64,000 nucleotides of DNA from assembly GCA_030761205.1 (NCBI GenBank), contig JAULJL010000024.1:14683122-14747121 (forward strand), written 5' to 3'. Shown one piece after another: positions 11,885 to 29,729 of the stretch. Every line of letters starts with the position of its first letter. Position 1 is the stretch's first letter. A program made the position numbers and the translations under genes. The notes beneath the pieces are model-generated. The model did not search any database. It was not told the origin of the DNA and was given only the letters and a program-made list of their open reading frames with translations. The DNA is from Fremontodendron californicum. Lineage: Eukaryota > Streptophyta > Magnoliopsida > Malvales > Malvaceae.

Positions 11885-12825
11885 TCGTTCGTGTTGTGTT
11901 CGTATTTTTTTTTTGTTCAAACCATTATATATTTATTATATAAATTTTTACATGTTAATAATTTATTTTATATAAATTTTTACACGTTCGTATATTTATG
12001 TTGTGTTCATGTTATTTTCGCATCGTGTCGTATTTTAATTATTTTTTCCATGTGTTCTTGTCGTGTTTCAATTCATCCAAATATTTGCATAATTTGTCAT
12101 GGTGATCCAATTAAGATAAAATTATATGTGTCCATGTCGTGTCTCTATTCATCTCATATTTTGCATAATTTGTTATAATGATTCAATTCTGTGTATTCGT
12201 GTTATTTTATTGTGTGTTTAAAATATTATAAATTTATATAAATTTTTACATGTTAATGATTCATTTTATGTCGATTTTGACACGTTCGTGTATCTGTTTC
12301 CTGTTCATGTTATTTTTTGTGTCGTGTTTTAATTACCTTTTTCATGTTGTGTTCAAGTCGTATAATCATGTTGTGTCCGAAATTGACGATCTAATTGACA
12401 TTATTCAAATAACTCACAAATTTGTGTCACGCGTCATCATGTTCGTGTTATTTTTTTTGTTATAATCGTATTCAAGGTATTATATATTTATATAAAATTT
12501 GACACGTTAATAATTTGTTTTATGTAGATTTGGACACGTTCGTGTATTTGTGTCGTGTTTATGTTATTTTTTGTGCCATGTCGTGTTTTAATTATTTTCT
12601 CATGTTATGTTCGTATCGTATAATTATGTTGTATCTGAAAATACCGGATGTAATTGATCATATTCAAATAACTCTCAATTTTATACCATATGTCATATAA
12701 GAATAAGAATTATTTTTTTTTCTAAATTATTATCTTTACTACTCTTACTTTTTTTTTCTTCAAATTTATTACAAAATATTAATTCAAATCCGATAACATT
12801 CCGCAGCGTAGCGCAAACCCAAATC
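11885..12825 (+). mobile_element. Helitron-like copy 2 (plus orientation)
   Basis: This copy consists of diverged GTTCGTGT/GTGTCGTG repeats and the same 3' block as copies 1 and 3 (AATTCAAATCCGATAACATTCC, then the GC hairpin-like CGCAGCGTAGCGC at about 12802). A CTRR terminus is not obvious after the hairpin, so the end may be decayed. It lies opposite copy 1, making a large imperfect inverted repeat with the SINE/hAT unit in its loop. The open frames here are repeat artefacts. Confidence 0.45.
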
Positions 12826-12929
12826 ATGTTTAATTCTTCAATTTAAAAAATTAACTCATCAATTTTTTGACAGCTAGGTACTAATTAATTATTATTATTA
12901 TGGATGAACTAGACTTATACATAACATCT

Positions 12930-14347
12930 ATATCTATAATCTATAACTATCTATCTATAAACTGTAAAATATAGCCAAATGCTGTGATTTTGAAACATCA
13001 TCCATATGCCACTTAAGCCATGTCATTAACTATAGTTTGAAGGATAATTATGGTATTTGGATTTTTGTCATATGATTTATGGATTAATTAGGATATTTTA
13101 GAATTTTTGTTTGTTTGTTTTATCTTTTGATTAATACTAATGAGATTTTTGGATCTCGGATTATTTCGGGTTAGGGTCATATCGAGTTTAGATCTTTTCG
13201 GGTTCATACCTTTTTTCATTCAAATCATTCCGATTTCAAATATTGTGTCCTGTTCATGTTATTTTTAGTGTCATATTTGTGTTATTTTTCATATGTTCAA
13301 AGTATTCGTGTTCGTGTTATTTTTTGTGTTCAAAGTATTATAAATTTATATAATTTTTCCAAGTTAATAATTTGTTTAATGTAGATTTTGACACATTCGT
13401 GTCGTGTTCGTATTATTTTTTCGTGTGTTCAAAGTATTATAAATTTTTACATGTTAATAATTCGTTTTATGTAGATTTTGAGACGTTCGTGTATTTGTTT
13501 TGTGTTCATGTTATCTTTCGTGTCGGATTTTAATTATTTTTTTTCCATGTTGTATTCGTGTCTTTTTCAATTTAACCAAATATTTTGCATAGTTTGTCAT
13601 TGTGATTCAATTTAGAAAAGATTTTGTGCACGTGTCGCGTCTCAATTAATCTCATATTTTACATATTTTGTCATAATAATTCAATCTAGAGAAAAAAATA
13701 TATGTTCGTAACGTATTTGTGTTATTTTATTGTGTTTAAAGTATTATAAATTTATATAAATTTTTACACATTAATAATTGATTTTATGTAGATTTTGATA
13801 CATTCCTGTATTTATGTCGTATTCATATTATTTTTCCTGTCGTGTTTTAATTATTTTTTTCATGTTCTGTTCGTGCCGTATAATCATGTTGTGTCCGAAA
13901 TTGTCAAGTCTAATTGACACTAATCAAATAACTTTCAATTTTGTGTCACGTGTCGTCGTATACGTGTTATTTTTTTTGTCATAATCGTGTTTAAGCTATT
14001 ATATATTTATATAAATCTTGACACGTTAATAATTCGTTTTATGTAGATTTTGACACGTTCATATATTTGTATCATGTTCATTTTATTTTCGTGTTATGTC
14101 GTATTTTAATTATTTTCTCATGTTATATTTTATTATATAATTATGTTTTATCCAAAATTACCGGATCTAATTGATCACATTAAATAACTCTCAATTTTAT
14201 ATCAGATGTCGTATAATGATAGAAATTATTTTTTAAAATTATCTTTATTTTTTTTTTGTATTTTATCTTTTAAATTTATTATAAAATATAAATTCAAATT
14301 CGATAACATACCCATACCCGTAACGAAGCGCGAGTATTTTTTTAGTA
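12930..14347 (+). mobile_element. Helitron-like copy 3 (plus orientation)
   Basis: It starts in a TCTATAT/CTATCTATAAACTG segment typical of plant Helitron 5' ends (exact TC start uncertain). It ends with the hairpin-like CCCGTAACGAAGCGCGAG (about 14315-14332), a T-run and TTAG (14344-14347), one change from CTAG, followed by T. The interior carries the same GTGTCGTG-type repeats as copies 1 and 2. No helicase/Rep frame is present, so it is non-autonomous. Confidence 0.5.
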
Positions 14348-14949
14348 CATGGTAATATTAATAGTGGTACTTGCCTACTATAATTGACATTTGCTTCTAT
14401 GCTGTATGCATCATCCACCACCCATACGCGTGATGCTACAATGGTTCTTTCTTTTTTCCATTTTTTTTTCTTTTTTTTCCTTTTTTTCAGTTCAAAATAT
14501 TATTAAAAGTCAATTTTTATTACGTACTAGAAAAAGACCTCCACTTCGTCGGGATAGTTTTAATTTTTTTAACATAATTTTTTAATTAATTAATAATAAT
14601 AAATTAATTTAAAATTATATTTTTTAAATAATAATTATTTATTTAATCTTTTTATTTTAAAATTGTAATAATCTTAATATAATTATATTTTGTTAATTAT
14701 GAAAATTAAATTTATAATAATTGTTTATTTATAAATTACGTAATATAAATATATTTTTAAATGTTATATATATATATATATATATTTTTAAAAATATTTA
14801 AACTTTATTGTATACTGTTTATTTTTATTTATAGGAGGTAAAAATAAAAAAAATAAAATTGTGATTTATATTTTATTCTCTCGTAAGATCAATTTTCTCA
14901 TAAAGGTTAGTAGCAAGTTCGTTTTTTCCTCTATTTTTTTTTTTTTTAC
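14348..14949. other. AT-rich sequence without a supported gene
   Basis: Poly-T tracts and an AT microsatellite (14768-14787). No coding or structural feature recognised. Confidence 0.5.
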
Positions 14950-15690
14950 TTTTTTTCCCGAACGAATTGGGTACGAATTCTAAATTGATCCGCGACTCAA
15001 CGCGTAGACCTACGCCTTTAAATACATCATTTAAAATTTTAATAAAATAATTTGTTTAACTTTTTCCTCTAGCCGATTGGGTACGGATCCTAAACCGACC
15101 ACCGAGTTAACGTGCGGACCAACCCCTTTAAAAGCATCATTTAAAATAAAAATAATTAATAAAATATTTTTTAAAACATTTTCTCCAAGTAGATCGAGTA
15201 CGGATCCTAAATCAACCCGCGAGTCAACGTGTGGATCAGCCACTCTAAATTAGAGGTGCTCATAGGCCATGCCGTTGCCCGAATTTTTTTTGGTTTCTTT
15301 GCCAGGCCCGGCTCGCCGACCCATATTTACTATTCACTATATTAAAAAATATTTTTTTTTTATTTTTTCTAAATATTTTTAAAATTAAATTTAATTTTTT
15401 TTATTGGATGAACAGTGATCAAAGCTAGCCGACCTGGATCACTAAAATCCTTGCCTAGGCCCGACCCATGAGCAGGTCTACTCTAAATTCATTATTTAAA
15501 ATTAAAATAAAAATAAAAATAATTAGTAAAATAAATTTATTTTTTAACTTTTTCTCCGAACGGGTCGAGTACGGATCTTAAATCGATTCGCGAGTTAACG
15601 TGCGAACTAACCACTTTAAATACTTCATTTAAAATTAAAATAAATTTTTTTTCAAACGGGTCGGATATAGATCCTAAATCGACCAAAGAA
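14950..15690 (+). repeat. Minisatellite, about 115-bp period, five units
   Basis: Units begin near 14956, 15071, 15186, 15556 and 15652. Each contains a GG(G)TACGGATCCTAAA(T)CGACC segment, a CGAGTTAACGTGCGGAC-type segment and a TTTAAA-TACATCATTTAAA spacer. The third unit is split by the hAT element at 15251-15480; removing it restores the spacing. The last unit is partial. Confidence 0.75.
15251..15480 (+). mobile_element. Short non-autonomous hAT element (230 bp)
   Basis: Termini TAGAGGTGCTCATAGG and CCATGAGCAGGTCTA form terminal inverted repeats, with a perfect 8-bp duplication CTCTAAAT at 15243-15250 and 15481-15488. GC-rich ends surround an AT-rich core. It is closely similar in style to the element at 29115-29404. 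Confidence 0.88.
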
Positions 15691-15699
15691 AATAAAATA

Positions 15700-16689
15700 T
15701 TTTTTGAAATATATATTTATTAACTTTTTTTTTGGATATTTAAAACAAAATACCTATTAAGTCCCTAAATTTTTTTGTGATAAGTCAAAAATACCCATAA
15801 AAAGAAAAAAAATAAAAATAAAAAATGTTTTAATAAAATTCAAAAATTTCTTGTGAGTCTCTATGAACTCAATTTTCATAATAGTTGATGCGATCAAGCA
15901 AAATCTAAACTCAATTATTCTAAAAACCTTTTATTAAGGCAGACTTGGTTGGACTTAACTAAGGTCAATACCCAATACCTAGAGCGGGCAAACTCAACTC
16001 AAATTGGCTACAATAAATTTATAGTATTATTTAAATTTTTAATATTTTAAATAATAAGTTCCAATTTGATTGAACTGGCATGAAACATGATAGCCTCGTG
16101 GCAATTTTTAATCAGGCTATGCACAAGGAACTGTTTTCTGACCAGCTTTATCAAAAACAGCCCTCTAAAGACATGCATAAAGAAGCTTTCTTCAGTTTGC
16201 AAAAACTTTAGAATGACTAGCCTCCAGTTTTCCAGCTTTCATTCCCATTTATTAGGATGGAATTCTCATGTACATTAACCTCTTTTTCTTGATTGCGGGA
16301 ACTCAACCATACCAGATCATGGATCAGCAAATTCCAATGCCTTCAAAGCCCCGATACAAAGTCAATTCGAAACATCAAAATTGTTGATGCAATATCAATA
16401 GGCAAAGAATAGGTCATTTCTTGTACTATAAAAAGCTTTCTATAAGATACGAAGAAAACCTGAAAAAGAAAAATGGCACATTGCATCGTACAAATGAACA
16501 CTTCGCATGTAAAATAGCAAAACCAAAAGCATTGGCATTGGCATTAGCATCAGCATCAGCAGCTCAGCAAAGACAAATTGCTATGCTAAAAGGCAATGAG
16601 CGCATGATACATTGATGATACTTGCTGTAACTTAATACATAGCTTATTATTATTATTACTATTATTATTATCATTTTCCCACCCAAAAT
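15700..16689. other. Sequence downstream of VHA-A, no supported gene
   Basis: A 43-codon plus-strand frame at 16080-16211 has gene-like composition, but I cannot connect it to a family or to further exons. The 16301-16660 stretch has ordinary transcribed-region composition and could be extended VHA-A 3' sequence or the end of an unseen neighbour. Confidence 0.35.
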
Positions 16690-16979
16690 GAAAGGAAAAT
16701 ACACATCTTATTGCATTAATATATAAATAAAATAAAAACCGTTTCAGCCTCCTGTCAAAAAGGAAAAGGGAAGCGACAATAATACATAATTCATAGCTAT
16801 AGCACGCTAGAATTCAGGCCAACAAAAGCTACAACGCCGGCACATGATGCATCTACCAAGATAGAATTTTCAAACACTCTAACAGATAGAGATAGATAGA
16901 GAGAGAGAGAGAATGGTTTTACCCCAACAATTGAAACCTGAACTAGGAACGGGAAAAGGTCGACTCTTTAAACTTCCGT
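16690..16979 (-). other. Probable 3' untranslated region of VHA-A
   Basis: Downstream of the TGA codon the minus strand has a CT/TATC microsatellite (16886-16913) and then, near 16690-16735, TTTTATTTTATTTATATATTAATGCAATAAG. The latter has the T-rich upstream element and near-AATAAA signal of plant polyadenylation regions. The exact cleavage site cannot be read from sequence. Confidence 0.45.
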
Positions 16980-25360
<8,381 letters not shown>

Positions 25361-25609
25361 TTTCTTTTCTTTCTTAAATGAAATTAAACAAAAATGAAAA
25401 TAATCAAATCAATTTTGACAAAGTGAAGGAGTTTAAGATGGGATTTTAAAGATCTGATCAAAGAGTAAAATCGATCCGATTTTAGTAGAGAAAAACAAAC
25501 ATATTATCGATCAAAACCCTAGGTTTTCAATCGAAAGAAAAATTCAGTGAAAAAAAAAAAAAACTACTTCCAGAGAGAGAGAGAGTGCGTGAATTATGAG
25601 ATTTATAAC
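25361..25609 (-). promoter_or_regulatory. VHA-A 5' leader and proximal promoter remnant
   Basis: Between the start codon and the hAT element there are only 249 bases. On the minus strand they contain a CT-repeat block (25572-25586), typical of plant 5' leader or Y-patch sequence, then AACCTAGGGTTTTGATCG (about 25505-25530), whose AAACCCTA-like part resembles a telobox. No convincing TATA box was found. The distal promoter must lie inside or beyond the hAT insertion. Confidence 0.45.
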
Positions 25610-25624
25610 TAGATGTGGCAAAAT

Positions 25625-25885
25625 GAACCCGAACCCGAAAATCCGTCCAGGAAAACCCGAACCCGAACCCGTCCAAACCCGATTTGACCAAAAAGTCAAA
25701 AACCCAAATCCGAAAAAAACCCGAACCCGAATGGGCCCGAACCCGAATGGACCCGAACCCGAATGGGCCCGAATCCGAATGGGCCCGAACCCGAATGGAC
25801 CCGAACCCGAATGGACCCGAACCCGAATGAGCCCGAACCCAAATGAGCCTGAACCCGAATGACCCGAACCCGAGACCGGCCCGAA
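25625..25885. repeat. 16-bp tandem array CCCGAACCCGAATGGG, left block of hAT B
   Basis: Roughly ten to fourteen units, varying mainly at the last bases (ATGGGC, ATGGAC, ATGAGC). Strong strand asymmetry: almost no G-rich runs on the plus strand. Confidence 0.9.
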
Positions 25886-26916
25886 CCCGAACCCGAATTT
25901 AATACTAAAAATAAAAATAATCAACTTGCAATTATTATTATTTTTTTTACAAAGCAATAACTTTAATTATTAATTTTATTCTAATTTTTTTTAATAATTT
26001 AATTTAATTTAATTTTAATATATTATATATATATATATATGATGATGAAATAATAATTTTATCAAAAAGTAAATTATATTTTGTACTTATAAGTTATAAC
26101 TTTAACGACTCATATCATGATGAATTTACAATCTAAATATTTTAAATTCTTGAAAATTTTAGAGATGTGAATAAAAATTTGACAATAATTCAATTATTCT
26201 TTAAGGGTAAAAAAAATTGACAATAATTCAATTATTTTGGCCTTTTGGGTTATACTTATACGGTTAGGGTGTGTTTAATTGAATTATGACTTTCATGGGA
26301 TTTTATTTTAGCGGGTGAGTTTAATGGGGTTTTGGGTTTTATGGCATTTTGGTTTTTGGTATATTTATTATATATTAATAAATAATCATATTAATTATAT
26401 ATTTATTACGTATAATTTAAATATAAATTATATTTTTTTAGTACTACTTTATAATTTATACTTTATACTGATGAAAAAAATATAAGTACTCGATAGATAT
26501 ATATATATCTTGACTATAAGGATAAATTTTTTGCATTTTATAAGTATATAAACGAATAGATGAAGGCCAGGATTTATTTTTAAAAGTTTTTTATTTTATA
26601 GTGAATATAAATTATAATGTATTTATATTTTGAAATTCGAGTTCATCAAATCAATTATTTTAAATATCAATATGATTAATTTATAATATATCATATTTTT
26701 TATAATAAATTATTTCAAAATTTGATTTTATATAACAAATTAATTTCTTATTCTTTTGGTGCTAACAAATATTAATTTAAAAAAATAAATATAATTAAAA
26801 ATATCATATAATAGCAAAAGTATAAAATTAATAATAAATTAATAATTTGTTTTTAGATATAAATATTTAAATTACGTAAAAATGATTACATCTAATATAA
26901 AATAAAATGATGTAAA

Positions 26917-27176
26917 ACATACCCGAACCCAGACCGAACCCGAACCCGAATGGACCCGAACCCGAATGGGCCCGAACCCGAATGAGCCCGAACCCGAATG
27001 GGCCCGAACCCGAATGAGTCCGAACCCGAATGAGCCCGAACCCGAATGGACCCGAACCCGAATGAGCCCGAACCCGGATGGACCCGAACCCGAATGAGCC
27101 CGAACTCGAATGAACCCGAACCCGAATAAACCCGAACCCGAATGAGTCCGACCCGAACCCGCCCGAACCCGCCCAA
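26917..27176. repeat. 16-bp tandem array, right block of hAT B
   Basis: About sixteen units of the same CCCGAACCCGAATGAG type, in the same orientation as the left block, so the two ends of the element are direct rather than inverted arrays. Confidence 0.9.
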
Positions 27177-27208
27177 TTGCCACTAAGATGAACACCAAAA
27201 TATATTTG

Positions 27209-27740
27209 GGTAAATATGAAAACATGTCTCAATAAGTAAATAATTATTAAATAATCTAATAAATAAAAATTATTTGAAAAAAATCAATAATTAAAAATTA
27301 TTATAAAAAATATTCTAAAGACAAAATTATTTTTAATAAAAAAAAATTTTCTCTTATTTTTTAATTTATTTTTAATTAAAAAATAAATTTTTTTGAAAAT
27401 AAAATTTTTTAATTTTAAAAAATAAATTTTAAAATATTTTATTTATTTTTTTAATTAAAAAATTTTAAAAAATAAAAATAATATTTCTAAAATTAATATT
27501 TTTTATTTTAAATTTTAAATTTTTAAAAAATAAATATTTAAATATTTTATTTCTTTAATTTATTTTTAATTAAAATTTTTAAAAAATAATATTTTTTTAA
27601 TGAAAAAAAATCCTTAAAGATAATTTTTTTTATAATATCTTTTATAATAATTTTTAATTATTCATTTTTTTATAGAATTTTTATTTATTAAATTATTTAA
27701 TAATTATTTATTTATTAAGGACATATTTTTCATATTTACC
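27209..27740. mobile_element. Fold-back MITE, Mutator-like
   Basis: The first about 120 bases (GGTAAATATGAAAACATGTC...) are repeated as the reverse complement in the last about 130 bases (...GGACATATTTTTCATATTTACC), leaving an extremely AT-rich middle. The GG(G)TAAATATG start resembles Mutator-type MITEs. Flanks are AT-rich (ATATATTT on the left, TATATATTTA on the right), compatible with a 9-bp duplication but not proof. No coding capacity. Confidence 0.65.
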
Positions 27741-27744
27741 TATA

Positions 27745-29106
27745 TATTTAATTAATTTCATCAGTGTGGTCCGGTCTGCCACTCTCGCTCAGGACCCCGA
27801 TCTTGGTTGGGAGTGAATGGTTCGGTGCTTGCATGTCTATTTTGACAAATGGTATGGCTGTTCGAATTGAACCACATTTGCATGGGCCCACGTGATTTGT
27901 TTGTTTAGCTACACATGGTTTCATTATATTTGCATTTTAGGTTGCTTTTGCTATTAGAATTGTAAGCTATATTCCACCGATTTTAATTGGATCAAACAAT
28001 ATTACAATATTTGATATGACACATCGTCAAAAATGCCGAATGCGATGACATTATAGGTATGCCTTTTCATGGTAGAAGGGAATCTGGTTACTTAAAAAAA
28101 TACACGTAAAGTTACTTTCCCACTTCTTAGAAATTTAACAATTATTTTTTTTTTTTTATAACTAAAATACTCCTTTTCAACTTAATGAACAAAAATACTC
28201 TTTTTCTTTCTTCATTATTATCTCCAAACCCGTACCATAGCTGCTTCATTCCCTTGTTGCTGCTTGTATTATTTTGGATTGCTTTTTTCTTTTTGCAATT
28301 TTTTGAAAATCTTCCTTCAAGTGTCGGGCAAGTGATTGATTCCTAAATTTATTTTTCTTGTTTTTCATGGTGGTTGAATTTTTTGAATAAATTTGTTAAA
28401 GACTGCTAGTTGTAACTTAGTTTTTATTTTTATTTATTTTTATTTTTCAAAAATATTCTTTTTTTTTTCTAGGTTTAGTTTTTTTCTTGTTGTGATTTTT
28501 ATGGGTTTGTGACTTGTGTTAGTTGAAAAACAAAATGTTCAAAAAAATATTTTAGCCTGGGTTTAGTTTTTTCTTTGGTAAGTATATTTTAGATCTTCAA
28601 CATTTGTATCCAACTTTGTTTTCGTATAAAAATGTATTGTATTTTTTCTCGTTTTACCTGCCATCTGCTTTGTTTGAAACTAATAAACAAGTTTAAGCAT
28701 TTAGGTGCTTATTGGGAATAAACACATACTCTCTTTCTTTTTAGGCAGTTATTGCAATAGAGATAACTCTGTTTTTGTCATTTAGTACACATTACTCTCT
28801 TTAATTTATATTCTTTAAAAAATTAAAAATATCGTCAACTAGCTTAGCTTATTCTTTTAGGTTGTTAGTTCACACAATGAAAAAACTTTCTGAATAACAA
28901 ATTGTAATGATGGTGACTGCTTTTGCTTTTAGTATAAAGATTTATACCATAATTATGATGATTTATAGTGTTAAAAAAAACTAATGCAAAGGACTTTTAA
29001 GAAGAGTTACTACTCTTAGTACATAAGAAGAGTGAAGACTCTCTGTACATGCTGTTGAGTGTTGACTGTATACGAAAAAAAGTTCAAAATGTTATTATGA
29101 TGATAA
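27745..29106. other. Intergenic sequence, nothing recognised
   Basis: Mixed composition with a GC-moderate island at 27765-27925. No open frame, repeat end or RNA signal could be supported. Confidence 0.45.
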
Positions 29107-29114
29107 CATCAAAC

Positions 29115-29404
29115 TAGACCTGCTCACGGGCCGGGCAGCCCGCCCGGCCCGGCAGGCCCGGCCCGTATCGGGCCGGGCCTGGACAGGATATTTTATGTTC
29201 CGGGTCGGCCCGGAACAGTGATTTTTATTATAATAATATTATTTTATTTAATTTTAATTATAAAAAAATAAAAAAAAAATTATTTTTTTATTCCAATGAA
29301 CAGTGTTTCGGGCCTAAACGGGCGGGCTTGGGCTACCCAGGGCAGGGCCTGGGCAGAGGAAAAAAAAACCTGGCCGCGGCCCGGCCCGGCCATGACCACC
29401 TCTA
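29115..29404 (+). mobile_element. Short non-autonomous hAT element (290 bp)
   Basis: Ends TAGACCTGCTCACGGGCC and GGCCATGACCACCTCTA are imperfect inverted repeats, with a perfect 8-bp duplication CATCAAAC at 29107-29114 and 29405-29412. GCCCGGCCCGG-rich ends enclose an AT-rich core. The 81-residue frame starting inside is a repeat artefact. Confidence 0.88.
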
Positions 29405-29412
29405 CATCAAAC

Positions 29413-29729
29413 ATTATTCGATTGAATATGTCTAGTAACAAAGTATTTTATCTGCATGTGAGGAAAGTGTTAGTACTAATTGTCTTTGTTACTTCATCCG
29501 TCTGTTTCAGCTTTGTCACTACATGTGAGGTTTCAAATTAAGAACTATTCATATAATTTATGAAGGGAAAAAATATACAATTATATTGAGTATCAGGATA
29601 GCAACATAAGATTTTGGATTCAACAGAATAAAGTGAATGATGAGGTTAAGCAATGAAACACACAACAAATTTGACAAAAAGAAAATCTATTTCTAGTAAT
29701 CTAAATTTTTTAATATCAAAAAGCAATAC
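29413..29729. other. Short unassigned stretch before the LTR cluster
   Basis: No gene or repeat recognised; it borders the 3' LTR of the minus-strand retrotransposon. Confidence 0.5.

Larger units (their letters stand above)
25610..27187 (-). mobile_element. Non-autonomous hAT element B, inverted relative to element A
   Basis: Left end TAGATGTGGCAAAATG and right end CAATTGCCAC correspond to the right and left ends of element A read backwards. The AT-rich core (about 25900-26900) matches A's core over about 1 kb, including the GTTAGCACCAAAAGAATAAG block. The 16-bp array CCCGAACCCGAATGGG is greatly expanded at both ends (about 25620-25885 and 26921-27175). The 8-bp duplication is not recognisable and the right end has changed, so B is older or damaged. 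Open frames in the arrays are repeat artefacts. It lies directly upstream of the VHA-A leader. Confidence 0.8.

Noticed and set aside
11891..12700. Three plus-strand frames rich in Phe/Cys/Ile
   Set aside because: Translations of the GTTCGTGTT-type repeats in Helitron-like copy 2; no conserved protein.
14391..14585. 64-codon plus-strand frame
   Set aside because: Mostly poly-T translated as Phe; no support.
16080..16211. 43-codon plus-strand frame with ordinary codon composition downstream of VHA-A
   Set aside because: Short, no second exon or family found; kept only as a note in the downstream region.
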